Notes: generated from the sequence alone by a model not told the origin. A stretch of DNA of 64,000 bases from Streptomyces lincolnensis (GCF_021173675.1 NZ_JAIHON010000011.1:305260-369259); one strand, 5' to 3'; counted from the stretch's first letter, positions 1 through 8,860 are shown. A program made the numbers and translations.

Positions 1-23
1 GTGCGCCCGTGACACGGGCGCAC
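1..23. terminator. Perfect inverted repeat downstream of the esterase gene
   Basis: An 11-bp perfect stem (GTGCGCCCGTG / CACGGGCGCAC) with a single-base centre lies 20 bases beyond the esterase stop codon. It suits a factor-independent terminator without a U tract, as is usual in Streptomyces. The window edge hides what lies on the other side. Confidence 0.5.
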
Positions 24-42
24 GCCGGGGAAGCCTACCGGG

Positions 43-1596
43 TCACGACGGCGTCTCAGGGCCCCACAGGTCGCACTGGTGTTCCCGTCCGGTAGTCCCG
101 CTCACGGCGATCCCGCCCTGGGACGCCGTCCGCAGCGAGAGCACCGCCCCCGGCCGGCCGGGCATCGCGGGCTGCCCGTCGGCGCGCGGCACACCGCCGC
201 GCACGAAGGAGCCCCAGTACTGGACCATCTGCCGGGCGAGCACCTGCTGCTCGGCGTTCAGCGGTGAGTCGAGCCCGAAGTGCCTGAAGAGGTACTGGAG
301 CTCGTTCACATGGGTCGCGCCGAAGTCGAAGTCGGTGTTCAGGTTGCGCAGGGAGGCGAAGGGCGGGGAGGTGCGGTCGGCGAACTCGTACCGGTGGACC
401 GGGCCGTGTTCCGCGAGCACGTCGTCCAGGCGCAGGGCGGTGCAGGCGAAGTAGCGGTCGCCGAAGGCGGTGGCGTACGCGAGCGTCGGCGTCGGGTACG
501 CCGACAGCGGGTAGCGCCGCAGCGCGCGCTCACCGAACTCCTCGCGCATCACGGCCGGATACTGCTCGGCCGTGATCGGAGTGCCGTTCAGATCGAACCG
601 GGCGAACGCGAACATCCGCCCCTCGTCCTGGTTGGCCCCGTTCATCACGGGCACCCCGGCGGCGGCACCCCGCGCGAGCGCCTCCGAAGGCTGCATCGGC
701 AGGAAGTCCCCGCCGGCCACCGGACCCCAGTCGAAGTCGCCCTGCGCGGCCAGGATCTCGGCGGGGGCCTTGGCGCGCAGACACGCCACACTCGCGCACC
801 CCAGCTTCTTCGCGAAGGCGGCTCCTTCGGTCACCGCCGCCCGCTGCTCACGCGCCCCGCAGTCGTCGTACGCGCCGCTCTGGATGACAGCCGCCCGAAA
901 CAGGCCCCGTGCGGTCGGTGAGGCGAGCTGGGTGCAGACCGAGCGGCCGCCCGCCGACTCGCCCGCGATCGTGACGCGGCCCGGGTCACCGCCGAAGCCG
1001 GCGATGTTGGCCCGCACCCAGCGCAGCGCGGCCTGCTGGTCGAGCATGCCGAAGTTGCCCGAGACCCCGTCGTCCGCCTCGCCGTCGAGACCGGCGGTGG
1101 CGAGGAAACCCATCGCTCCGAGGCGGTAGTTGGCGGTGACGACGACCGTGCCGGTCTGCCGGGCGAAGGTGTCGGGGACGACGTCCCGGCCCGCGCCCGC
1201 GGTCAGCCCGCCGCCGTGGAACCAGACCAGGACCGCTCGGCGGGCGGCGCCTTCGGGGGCGTACACGTTCAGGTCGAGACAGTCCTCGGTGTGGCTGGGC
1301 CGCTCGTAGCCGGGGTCCCAACTCGCCATCTGCACACAGGTGTTGCCGAACTCCCGGGCATCGCGGACACCGCGCCAGGGCTCGACGGGCCGCGGCTCCT
1401 TCCAGCGGAGGGCGCCCACCGGTGGCCGGGCGTAGGGGATGCCGAGGAACTGCCGTCCCTCGGAGGTGGTCTCACCGCGCACCCGGCCGGAGTCGGTGCG
1501 TACGACCGGGTCGCCCTGGGGCGCGGCCACGGCGGCCGTGGGGGTGAGCAACGAGGCCGCCAGCGCAGCCAGTACGACAGTGACGCGCCGGATCAT
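43..1596 (-). CDS. Secreted type-B carboxylesterase/lipase
   Basis: Alpha/beta-hydrolase of the carboxylesterase type B family, 517 residues with this start. A hydrophobic N-terminus ending near A-V-A-A (about residue 25) predicts Sec export. The oxyanion-hole motif HGGG is at residues 127-130, the nucleophile elbow GESAGG has Ser214, and the family motif EDCLDLNVYAP starts near 104. A later D-E-G segment and GATHVNEL are the likely Glu and His of the triad. The ATG at 1596 is chosen because GGAGGTGG lies just upstream and a signal peptide follows at once; an upstream in-frame start would bury that signal. Substrate is unknown; ester hydrolysis outside the cell is inferred from family. Confidence 0.9.
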   Translation of the reverse strand: MIRRVTVVLAALAASLLTPTAAVAAPQGDPVVRTDSGRVRGETTSEGRQFLGIPYARPPVGALRWKEPRPVEPWRGVRDAREFGNTCVQMASWDPGYERPSHTEDCLDLNVYAPEGAARRAVLVWFHGGGLTAGAGRDVVPDTFARQTGTVVVTANYRLGAMGFLATAGLDGEADDGVSGNFGMLDQQAALRWVRANIAGFGGDPGRVTIAGESAGGRSVCTQLASPTARGLFRAAVIQSGAYDDCGAREQRAAVTEGAAFAKKLGCASVACLRAKAPAEILAAQGDFDWGPVAGGDFLPMQPSEALARGAAAGVPVMNGANQDEGRMFAFARFDLNGTPITAEQYPAVMREEFGERALRRYPLSAYPTPTLAYATAFGDRYFACTALRLDDVLAEHGPVHRYEFADRTSPPFASLRNLNTDFDFGATHVNELQYLFRHFGLDSPLNAEQQVLARQMVQYWGSFVRGGVPRADGQPAMPGRPGAVLSLRTASQGGIAVSGTTGREHQCDLWGPETPS

Positions 1597-1871
1597 CGGC
1601 CCACCTCCACGCTCGTCCGCAGCTTCGGATCCCGGGCCGGCACTCCCACCCGCACCTGTCGTCGCCCGGTCCCCAGCACCCCATCGTGACGCTTCGGGCA
1701 CCACGAGGACAGGCTGCGCTCGGCCACTCGTACGGTGACTCTCCGCCGTTGTCCCGGGCCAGGGCGAGTCGCGCGTAACCTCCCAACACCCTTACTGGCT
1801 GGCCGAGTTGGAGGTCAGGCGAAGGTCGTGCGGTCCTGGCCCCGGGACTCGTGACAGGTGGGGCCGCCGTG

Positions 1872-3830
1872 TCAGCGGCGAAGGCCGTCGAGGGGCAGGC
1901 CCGCCGCCACCTTGGTGACGGCGGCCGTGCCGGCCCCGGTCACGGCCGACACCGCACCGTCGAGCGCGCCTCCGACCTTCTCCGCTGGAGCCACCGGACC
2001 CACCGGACCCGCCGGTGCGGCCGGTGCGGCCGGTGCGGCCGGTGCGGCCGGTGCGGCCGGTGCGGCCGGTGCGTCTTCCGTGCAGCAGTCCGCCTCCACG
2101 ACCCGTCGCGTCTCGAACCGCTCCGGCGACGCCTCCGGGCCGGACGACGGATCCTCGGGAGCCGTGCGCGGGCCGTCGTCGGTGCCGGGCGACGGGAGGG
2201 CCTCCGGTGTGTCGAGTTCGTCGAGCGGGCCGCCCGGTGTGCCGCTTCCCGACGACGGTCCGGCCGTCGTGCCGTTCGGCTCCGCGTCCGCGCCCTCCAG
2301 CGTCCAGCGCTGCTTCGCGGAGTCGTCGCGTTCGGTGACGACGACGGTCCTGCCCGGCCCGGGGGCGACGAGCAGCCCTCCGCCCCGGCGCAGCAGCAGT
2401 TCGCCCCGCACGGTGAAGTCGTAGCGCACCTCGCCCGCGTGCACCACGCAGTCGGCCAGGACGACGGCACCCTCGTCGGCGTCCGCGTCGAGGCAGAGCG
2501 TCGGGGCGGTCGCCGAGCGGAGCAGACCGTCGCCCTGGTACGCCCACTGCTGCGAGCCGGCCGTCGAGCACGCGGCTAGCACGGCGGCGGCGCCGTCCCC
2601 GGTCCTGCCGTCGAGGACGTCGAGGCACAGCCCGGTGGCGGAGTTGCGGAGCCTGCCGTGGCTCACCTCCACGGGTTCGCCGACCGAGGCGGCGGACGGC
2701 GAGCGGACCGAGGCGGAATCGTCCGAGGAATTCGAGGAAGCGCCGGAGTCCGAGGTGCCCGCGGTCCCGGGCACGACGGAGTTGCCGCTGACCGCTCCCC
2801 AGGTGGGGCCGGGGCCTGCGGCACCGCCCTCCTCGGACCAGCCTCGGGCGACGAGCACCGTGGCCAGCAGGGCGAGGGAGGTCAGACCGGCACCCACGAG
2901 CACGGCCCTGGTGTGTCTGCGGCCCGGCGCGAGGAGCCCGGCGGAGGGCCGGTGCCGTCCGCCCACTCTGGGGCGCGCCGCCGGACGGGCGGCCCGGGGC
3001 GCGTCGTCGGCGGCACGGCCGGGCCGGGAGTCGAGATAGCGGCGGGCGCCCCAGCCGAGCACGGTCTCGGCGAGCAGCACCTCCAGGCCGCCCTCGAAAT
3101 GACTGAGCTGCTCGGCGGCGTGCCGGCAGTAGCGGCAGGACGTCAGGTGCTGCTGGACATCCGGGAGCAGGGCGCCTCCCCGACGAATCGGGACATCGAG
3201 GAGACGGCTGTAGAAACGACATTCACTACTGGGCGCGAGTTCGCGGTGGGCCCGTACACAACCCGTGCGGAATTGCTCGCGCGCCTGCTCCAGAGCGGCC
3301 GCCGCCCTGGCCGTGTCCACCCCCAGCAGACCGGCCGGTACGGATATCGGCTCGGCCTCCACCTCCACATGCCACAACAGGCATTGCGAGGCTCCCGGAA
3401 GGGCCTGGAATGCGCGCTCCGCGAGCCGCCGCCTTTCGGGCGTGGCGGACCTCGCCGCCCGCAGACCGCGACCGCCGGTCGTTTTGCGGAGTTCCGGCAG
3501 TACGGCGGAAAGGGTGCCGTCCGCGGCCCACTCCTTCACCGTGTCCCGTACCGCGCGCAGGAGTTGGGGCCGCACGGCACCACCGCCCGCCCGTCCGAGT
3601 ACCCGGTGAAAGGCGGCCGCGGTCGCCATGCCCGCCGTTCCCTCCCCGGAGGCCAGGCATATGACGGCGTACTCATGGGCCGCTCGCCAGTGCCGGGCCA
3701 TCAGCAGGGCGACGGCATGGGCGTCCGCGGTGGGACCGCCCAGCCGGGCGACGAGTTCCCTGTCGGACTCCCCCGGGCTTGCGCCGGGTCGGGGCGGGTA
3801 AGGGGGGCGTGGGGGGTAGGGGGATTCCAC
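1872..3830 (-). CDS. Sigma-like/zinc-finger/transmembrane/ricin-lectin fusion protein
   Basis: About 652 residues from the proposed GTG start, which has GGAAGGA nine bases upstream; ATG codons further up have no ribosome site. Regions in order: a Pro/Tyr-rich start, a helical region resembling ECF-sigma regions 2 and 4 (about 20-200), a zinc-finger-like HxxxCxxC (HLTSCRYC, about 228-235) as in anti-sigma factors, one membrane segment (about 308-328), a Ser/Gly linker, a ricin-type beta-trefoil with paired GLCLDV and LCLDAD plus QQW/QRW repeats (about 390-520), a Pro/Ser/Glu linker, and an (Ala-Ala-Pro)n stretch near the C-terminus. The order suggests a cytoplasmic signalling half and an outside carbohydrate-binding half. 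Function is inferred only; no partner gene is adjacent. Confidence 0.75.
   Translation of the reverse strand: MESPYPPRPPYPPRPGASPGESDRELVARLGGPTADAHAVALLMARHWRAAHEYAVICLASGEGTAGMATAAAFHRVLGRAGGGAVRPQLLRAVRDTVKEWAADGTLSAVLPELRKTTGGRGLRAARSATPERRRLAERAFQALPGASQCLLWHVEVEAEPISVPAGLLGVDTARAAAALEQAREQFRTGCVRAHRELAPSSECRFYSRLLDVPIRRGGALLPDVQQHLTSCRYCRHAAEQLSHFEGGLEVLLAETVLGWGARRYLDSRPGRAADDAPRAARPAARPRVGGRHRPSAGLLAPGRRHTRAVLVGAGLTSLALLATVLVARGWSEEGGAAGPGPTWGAVSGNSVVPGTAGTSDSGASSNSSDDSASVRSPSAASVGEPVEVSHGRLRNSATGLCLDVLDGRTGDGAAAVLAACSTAGSQQWAYQGDGLLRSATAPTLCLDADADEGAVVLADCVVHAGEVRYDFTVRGELLLRRGGGLLVAPGPGRTVVVTERDDSAKQRWTLEGADAEPNGTTAGPSSGSGTPGGPLDELDTPEALPSPGTDDGPRTAPEDPSSGPEASPERFETRRVVEADCCTEDAPAAPAAPAAPAAPAAPAAPAGPVGPVAPAEKVGGALDGAVSAVTGAGTAAVTKVAAGLPLDGLRR
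2011..2073. repeat. Seven perfect 9-bp tandem repeats inside the ricin-domain gene
   Basis: The unit GCCGGTGCG is repeated seven times without change and encodes the Ala-Ala-Pro run on the minus strand. Perfect identity at nucleotide level points to recent slippage expansion, so copy number should vary between strains. Confidence 0.9.
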
Positions 3831-4219
3831 TCGACCAATTCCTTCCATGCCGCAGGACGGCATACGAAAATGCGCGCCCATAGGAAAGAGGTGACTGATT
3901 GGTGCATACCTATGCCGCGTCAGGTGCGGCCCGGCTTTTGGAACCCGTGGGTAACGGGGCGCTCACTTTCGCACAATTGACGCAGAGGAAACAAGAAGTT
4001 CGAGTGACGCATGTTCAAAACGGGACCACTCCAGAAATGTTACCGGCGGTATCCGCACCCGCATTCGAAAAATCCCCGGAACAGGCCCGTCAAGTTGTGT
4101 GCGCCGCAGGCCCGTCGGCACACGAAATCTCCAACTTCCGCGCGACCGCGACCGCACGGCGGCACTCCACAGCGGACTGAGAGCTTCCTCTCGGTGTCCT
4201 CTCATCCACGTGGACCAGC
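3831..4219. promoter_or_regulatory. Divergent intergenic region, AT-richer than its flanks
   Basis: About 390 bases between the ricin-domain gene and galU, transcribed apart. The stretch near 3965-4050 is clearly richer in A and T than the surroundings and holds a TTGACG at about 3979. A short GAGAG-CTTC-CTCTC hairpin and a CCACGTGG palindrome (4206-4213) lie just before galU. I see no convincing reading frame or known RNA; it probably holds both promoters. Confidence 0.4.
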
Positions 4220-5176
4220 ATGGCCCGCATGATCGTCCCCCACACGACCTCCACCCCAGGCCCCGCCCGTCCCGTCCGCAAGGCGGTCGTCCCGGCGGCC
4301 GGCCTCGGCACCCGCTTCCTCCCCGCGACGAAGGCGACTCCCAAGGAGATGCTGCCGGTCGTCGACAAGCCGGCCATCCAGTACGTCGTCGAGGAGGCCG
4401 CCGCGGCCGGGCTCGACGACGTCCTGATGGTGACCGGCCGGCACAAGCGGGCCATCGAGGACCACTTCGACAACGCCTACGAACTGGAACAGGCCCTCGC
4501 CGCCAAGGGCGACACCGTCCGGCTGGACGCCGTGCGCGACCCGGCCCGGCTGGCCAACATCCACCACATCCGCCAGGGCGAGCCGCTCGGCCTCGGACAC
4601 GCGGTGCTCTGCGCCCGCCGCCACGTCGGCGACGAACCCTTCGCCGTCCTGCTCGGCGACGACCTGATCGACCCGCGCGAGACCCTGCTCAGCAGGATGC
4701 TCGACGTCCGCGAGCAGCACGCCGGGAGCGTGGTGGCCCTCATGGAGGTGCCCCGCGAGCAGATCCACCTCTACGGCTGCGCCGCCGTGGACCCCACCGG
4801 CGAGCGGGACGTGGTCCGGGTGACCGGCCTGGTCGAGAAGCCCTCGGCCGAGGACGCGCCGAGCGCGTACGCGGTCATCGGCCGGTACGTCCTCGACCCG
4901 GCCGTCTTCGACACCCTGGAGCGCACCCCGCCCGGCCGCGGCGGCGAGATCCAGCTGACCGACGCGCTCCAGGACCTCGCCACGGGCGGCACGGTGCACG
5001 GGGTCGTCTTCGACGGACTGCGCTACGACACCGGCGACAAGGCGGACTACCTGCGCACGGTGGTCCGGCTGGCTTGCGCGCGCCCCGATCTCGGGCCCGA
5101 GTTCACGGCCTGGCTCAAGGAGTTCGTCACCGGGCTGGAGAACAGCGGCACCGGCGACCGCCGTATCGCGGCCTGA
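4220..5176 (+). CDS. galU: UTP--glucose-1-phosphate uridylyltransferase
   Basis: Makes UDP-glucose from UTP and glucose 1-phosphate for cell-envelope glycans, trehalose and glycosylation. The 318-residue protein carries the nucleotidyltransferase signature GLGTRFLPATKATPKEMLP (from about residue 28), the DKPAIQYVVEEA segment, LLGDDLID, LVEKP and the C-terminal YDTGDKADYL. Length fits bacterial GalU. The first 20 residues are a non-conserved, Pro-rich extension; the ATG nine bases further on is an alternative start because the ribosome site is weak. It is monocistronic, ending at a terminator shared with the convergent thioesterase gene. Confidence 0.93.
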   Translation: MARMIVPHTTSTPGPARPVRKAVVPAAGLGTRFLPATKATPKEMLPVVDKPAIQYVVEEAAAAGLDDVLMVTGRHKRAIEDHFDNAYELEQALAAKGDTVRLDAVRDPARLANIHHIRQGEPLGLGHAVLCARRHVGDEPFAVLLGDDLIDPRETLLSRMLDVREQHAGSVVALMEVPREQIHLYGCAAVDPTGERDVVRVTGLVEKPSAEDAPSAYAVIGRYVLDPAVFDTLERTPPGRGGEIQLTDALQDLATGGTVHGVVFDGLRYDTGDKADYLRTVVRLACARPDLGPEFTAWLKEFVTGLENSGTGDRRIAA

Positions 5177-5219
5177 GGGGACGCGAGGCACGAAGACCGC
5201 GAGGCACGAGAGACAGGGA

Positions 5220-5240
5220 GGCCCCGGCGATGCCGGGGCC
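5220..5240. terminator. Convergent terminator hairpin
   Basis: Nine-bp perfect GC stem (GGCCCCGGC / GCCGGGGCC) with a three-base loop, midway between the convergent galU and thioesterase genes. Confidence 0.7.
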
Positions 5241-5258
5241 CTCCGCACGCGGTGCCGG

Positions 5259-5711
5259 TCAGCCGTTGGGGCGCAGGGTCCAGACGACCGTCATCTCACC
5301 GGTCACCGCGCCGTCCTCGCGCCGGATGGCGATCGACACGGGGAACTCCGGCCGCTTGCCCTCGTCGAGTTCCGCGACGACCTCCGCTGCGGGGCGCCCG
5401 AGGGTCGCGGTCGCCGTGACGGGTCCCATCGCGAGCTTCTTGTAGGCGATCTCGGCACGGACCGCGAGCGGCACGGCGCGGGAGAGCTGGTCCCCGAACG
5501 CGGCGAGCACGATCGCCCCGCTCGCCGACTCGCCCAGCGTGAACATCGCTCCGGCGTGCGGGCCGCCGACGTGGTTGTGGTACTCGCCCTGGTCGGGAAG
5601 TGCCAGCACGGCCTTGTCCGGCGAGGTCTCCAGGAACTCCAGCTTCAGGGTCCTGGCCATCGGGACCGTGGCGGCGAGCATCTCGCCGATCGACATCTGG
5701 TCTGCGCTCAT
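5259..5711 (-). CDS. Hot-dog fold thioesterase-like protein (DUF4442/PaaI type)
   Basis: A 150-residue single-domain hot-dog protein. The segment HNHVGGPHAGAMFTLGE resembles the catalytic/substrate helix of PaaI- and DUF4442-type acyl-CoA thioesterases. The start at MSADQM (5711) is preferred because the upstream codons leave no ribosome site; the gene may be leaderless. It is divergent from the membrane-protein gene at 5783, with only 71 bases between. Substrate is not predictable from sequence. Confidence 0.8.
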   Translation of the reverse strand: MSADQMSIGEMLAATVPMARTLKLEFLETSPDKAVLALPDQGEYHNHVGGPHAGAMFTLGESASGAIVLAAFGDQLSRAVPLAVRAEIAYKKLAMGPVTATATLGRPAAEVVAELDEGKRPEFPVSIAIRREDGAVTGEMTVVWTLRPNG

Positions 5712-5768
5712 GGCAGCGACGTTACCCGCGAGTAGCACTGTCTGGCCAGGTGGGTGTGATGATCGTCG

Positions 5769-5774
5769 TATCCT
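5769..5774 (+). promoter_or_regulatory. Candidate -10 box for a leaderless gene
   Basis: TATCCT lies exactly eight bases before the ATG at 5783, which has no ribosome-binding site. The paralogue downstream has TAGGGT at exactly the same distance, which supports leaderless transcription of both. No clear -35 is seen. Confidence 0.5.
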
Positions 5775-5782
5775 TACGGCCC

Positions 5783-6748
5783 ATGTGGCCAGGACAACAG
5801 CCGCCGGGGGGCGGGCAGGACCCGCAGCAGCAGCCTCCGGCCGCCGGGAACCCCTACCAGCAGCCCGGGTACCAGCAGGCGAACCCGTATCTCCAGCAGC
5901 AGCCGCCCGCGTGGCACACCGCCCCGGCCGGTGCCGCCCCTCCCGGTCCGCCGGGCGGCGGACGGCGGACCGGGGCGATCGCGATCACCGCCGCCCTGGC
6001 CGTCGTGGCGGCCGCCGCCGTGACCGGGGCCGTCCTGCTGGGCGGAGGCACCGACGACGAGGCCGCGCCCGGTCCGTCGCCCTCCCCTTCCGCCACCCCC
6101 TCGCCCTCTCCCCCGCCCTCCGGCAATCCGCGGGGCGGGGACGAGCAGAAGCCGACCGTGGCGGGCTGGAAGGTCGTGGTGAACCCCAACGCGGGCGTCG
6201 CCTTCGAGGTGCCGGCGGACTGGGCGCTGAAGCCGCGCACGTTCATCACCTGGGTCTCCGAGAACGACGACCCGGACGACATCCCCCTCGTCGCCATGCA
6301 GGCCCCCGCGGACCTCAAGGAGAAGTGGTGCGGGACCGACGAGGACAAGGACGGCGAGATCGACTACGCGCCGCTCGCCAGCGCCGGGAGCAGGGGCAAC
6401 AACAACGTCCAGAGCACCGCGCAGGTGGCGCGCGAGGACTCGGCGACGTGGGTCTACGGCATGCACACCCAGCCGGACCGCAAGAAGGTCACCACCGACC
6501 CGGTCACCTCCTTCACCACCGCCTCCGGACTCACCGGCAGCGTCGCCACCTCCCGGTCCTCCGGAGTCGTGAAGGAGGACAAGTGCGACACCGACGGCAA
6601 GGCGACGACGTTCGCCTTCAAGGACGCCCGCGGCAACTTCGCCTCCTGGTCCTTCGTCGGCGCCACGGGTGTGGGTGAGGAGGTCCCCGACACCACGGTC
6701 GTGAAGATCATGAAGACCGTGCGCATCTTCATGCCGGACGCGGACTGA
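5783..6748 (+). CDS. Membrane-anchored protein, Gln/Pro-rich N-terminus (paralogue 1)
   Basis: 321 residues: a cytoplasmic start rich in Gln, Pro and Tyr (MWPGQQPPGG, YQQPGYQQ), one transmembrane segment near residues 62-85, a Pro/Ser linker (PSPSPSATPSPSPPP), and an outside domain of about 200 residues with VPADWALK, KWCGTDEDKDGE and a C-terminal VKIMKTVRIF. Two outside cysteines (KWCGT and DKCDT) may form a disulfide. The architecture is common in Streptomyces but the function is unknown. The next gene is a tandem paralogue. I do not recognise an enzymatic motif. Confidence 0.8.
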   Translation: MWPGQQPPGGGQDPQQQPPAAGNPYQQPGYQQANPYLQQQPPAWHTAPAGAAPPGPPGGGRRTGAIAITAALAVVAAAAVTGAVLLGGGTDDEAAPGPSPSPSATPSPSPPPSGNPRGGDEQKPTVAGWKVVVNPNAGVAFEVPADWALKPRTFITWVSENDDPDDIPLVAMQAPADLKEKWCGTDEDKDGEIDYAPLASAGSRGNNNVQSTAQVAREDSATWVYGMHTQPDRKKVTTDPVTSFTTASGLTGSVATSRSSGVVKEDKCDTDGKATTFAFKDARGNFASWSFVGATGVGEEVPDTTVVKIMKTVRIFMPDAD

Positions 6749-6853
6749 GCGAGGGCCGGCGGGACACGGCCGGACCGGGGCAGGTTGACGAAGCACACCG
6801 ATTTGCTACGTCCCTGACAAGGCCCGGTGACCGAAACGTGTCCCTCGCGGCAC

Positions 6854-6859
6854 TAGGGT
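6854..6859 (+). promoter_or_regulatory. Candidate -10 box of the second paralogue
   Basis: TAGGGT sits eight bases before the ATG at 6868, the same spacing as in the first paralogue. The gene therefore probably has its own promoter and starts without a leader, although GGTGA could act as a weak ribosome site. Confidence 0.45.
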
Positions 6860-6867
6860 GACTGCTC

Positions 6868-7878
6868 ATGTGGCCAGGACAGCAGCCGCCCGGGGGCGAG
6901 CAGAACCCGCAACAGCAGAACAACCCGTACCAGCAGCCGGGGTACCAGCAGCCGAATCCGTACCAGCAGCCCGGCTACCAGCAGCAGCCGAACCCCTACG
7001 GGCAGCAGCCCCAGTGGGGCACTCCGGCTCCGGCCGGCATGCCGCAGCCGCCGCAGCCGCCGGGCAGTGGCGGAAACCGCACCAAGGTGGTCGCGATCGT
7101 GGCCGCCGTGGCGGTGGTCGTGGCTGCCGGGGTGACCGGCTTCCTGGTGCTGGGCGGTGACAAGGACGACGAGGCCGACGGCGGCACCGGCAAGAACGCG
7201 AAGCCGTCGGCGAGCCCGTCCGCCGAGCCGAGCGCCTCCCCCTCCGAGGGCAACCCGCGCGGCGGGGAGAGCGAGCAGGCGACCATCACGGGCTGGAAGA
7301 TCGTCGTCAACCCCAAGTGGGGCGCGGCCTTCGACGTACCGGCGGACTGGGAGGTGCAGTCCACGACATCGGCCATCGCGTTCGAGGAGGAGAACTCCGA
7401 CGAACTCAAGCCGATCATCACGATGTCGGCGCCGGCGATCTACAAGTCGAACTGGTGCTCCTCCGACGAGGACAAGAACGGCAAGACCGAGACCACGGAA
7501 CTGGCCGCGGTCGGCGTCAAGGGAGCCAACGGCGCCAAGGACACCGACGAGGTCGCCCTCAACACCCCCGCCTGGTGGGTCTACGGCGGCTACACACAGC
7601 CGGACAAGAAGAGCGTCACGACCGACAAGAAGGCCACGCCCTTCACCACCGCGTCGGGCATCAAGGGCAGCTACGCCTGGGCGTCGTCGACGAACACCCC
7701 CGCCAAGGGCAAGTGCGCGAGCGACGGCAAGGCGCTCACCTTCGGCTTCAAGAACTCCGCCGGTGACTTCATCTCCTTCAACTTCTTCGGGGCGAAGGGC
7801 GTCAAGGGCGAGGTGCCGAAGGAGACCATCCTGAAGATCCTGAGCACCGTACGGGTGCACGGCGAACCGACGGGCTGA
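6868..7878 (+). CDS. Membrane-anchored protein, Gln/Pro-rich N-terminus (paralogue 2)
   Basis: 336 residues with the same plan as its upstream neighbour: a start containing MWPGQQPPGG and several NPYQQPGYQQ units, a transmembrane segment near 70-92, a short charged/Ser linker, then an outside domain sharing GWKIVVNP, VPADWE, WCSSDEDKNGKTE, WWVYGGYTQPDKKSVTTD and a terminal ILKILSTVRV with paralogue 1. The two cysteine positions are conserved. Tandem duplication is clear; the tails of the two copies have diverged. A strong terminator follows. Function unknown. Confidence 0.82.
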   Translation: MWPGQQPPGGEQNPQQQNNPYQQPGYQQPNPYQQPGYQQQPNPYGQQPQWGTPAPAGMPQPPQPPGSGGNRTKVVAIVAAVAVVVAAGVTGFLVLGGDKDDEADGGTGKNAKPSASPSAEPSASPSEGNPRGGESEQATITGWKIVVNPKWGAAFDVPADWEVQSTTSAIAFEEENSDELKPIITMSAPAIYKSNWCSSDEDKNGKTETTELAAVGVKGANGAKDTDEVALNTPAWWVYGGYTQPDKKSVTTDKKATPFTTASGIKGSYAWASSTNTPAKGKCASDGKALTFGFKNSAGDFISFNFFGAKGVKGEVPKETILKILSTVRVHGEPTG

Positions 7879-7916
7879 TCCGGGCGGTTCGGGGCTGTCG
7901 GTCCGGACCGCAGCCC

Positions 7917-7950
7917 GAGGGCCCGGCGGAGACAGCGCTGCCGGGCCCTC
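7917..7950. terminator. Convergent terminator hairpin
   Basis: Perfect 11-bp stem (GAGGGCCCGGC / GCCGGGCCCTC) with a 12-base loop between two convergent genes; probably acts in both directions. Confidence 0.8.
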
Positions 7951-7977
7951 CCCACCGACCGAGGCGGCCCGGACGGA

Positions 7978-8823
7978 TCAGCCGATGCCGAACGCCCCGG
8001 CAGGAGGCTCGGGTGACGGCACCGCGTCCTCGTCCCGCACCGGCTTCGCGCCCGCGATGAAGTCCCGCAGCCCCGCCCCGTGTTCGACCCGGGCGGGGAA
8101 GGCGTCGGCCGCGGTGCGCCGGGCCAGCGCGGGCAGGTCCACGGGACGGTGGGAGGCGACGAGCACCGCGTTGCCGAACCGGCGCCCGCGCAGCACGCCC
8201 GGTTCGGCGAGCAGCGCGAGCTCCTCGAACTCGCCCGCGAAGGTGGCCAGTTGGGACCGCAGGAAGCGGAAGGGCACGGCATCGGCGAGGTTGGCCAGGT
8301 AGACGCCGTCGCCCCGCAGGACCCGCGCGGCCTCCCTGGCGTAGGCGACGGACGTCAGGTGCGCCGGGACACGCGACCCGCCGAAGACATCGGCGACGAG
8401 GACGTCGGCGGAGTCGGCGGGCGCGTTTTCCAGCCAGGCCCGGGCGTCCGCCGCGTGCACGGCGACGCCCGAGCCCTCGGGCAACGGCAGGTGCTCCAGG
8501 ACCAGTTCCAGCAGCCCCCGGTCGGCCTCGACCACGTCCTGCCGCGAGCCGGGCCGCGTCACGGCCACGTACCGGGGCAGCGTGAGCGCGCCCCCGCCGA
8601 GATGCAGCACGTCCAGCGGACGGCCCTCCTCGGCGACGACGTCCAGCACATGCCCGAGCCGCCGCGCGTACTCGAACTCCAGATGCGCCGGATCATCCAG
8701 ATCGACGTACGACTGCGGCGCCCCGTCGACCGTCAGTAGCCAGGCCCGCGCCCGATCGACATCGGGCATGAGCTTGGCGAACCCGTGGTCGACGGGACGG
8801 GCGACGGGCAGAGACTCGGTCAC
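7978..8823 (-). CDS. Spermidine-synthase-like Rossmann enzyme
   Basis: 281 residues with the S-adenosyl ligand fold of the polyamine synthase family: LDVLHLGGGALTLPRY (glycine loop, about residues 69-84), VVEADRGLLELV (ribose-binding acid), AADARAWL, and DVLVADVFGGSRVPAHL at the active-site strand. In true spermidine synthases the latter reads DxxxxDxxDP; here the second acid is present but the following DP is replaced by FGG, so aminopropyl transfer to putrescine is doubtful. A methyltransferase-like role is possible. Confidence 0.8.
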   Translation of the reverse strand: MTESLPVARPVDHGFAKLMPDVDRARAWLLTVDGAPQSYVDLDDPAHLEFEYARRLGHVLDVVAEEGRPLDVLHLGGGALTLPRYVAVTRPGSRQDVVEADRGLLELVLEHLPLPEGSGVAVHAADARAWLENAPADSADVLVADVFGGSRVPAHLTSVAYAREAARVLRGDGVYLANLADAVPFRFLRSQLATFAGEFEELALLAEPGVLRGRRFGNAVLVASHRPVDLPALARRTAADAFPARVEHGAGLRDFIAGAKPVRDEDAVPSPEPPAGAFGIG

Positions 8824-8860
8824 CTCCCAATTGTGCCTGTGCCGCGCACACCAGCCACCC

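Noticed and set aside
3963..4205. An 80-codon minus-strand frame in the gap before galU
   Set aside because: No ribosome site, poor codon bias and no similarity that I recognise.
7978..8823. True spermidine synthase (speE)
   Set aside because: The active-site DxxDP-type motif is altered to DVFGG, so only a family-level call is given.
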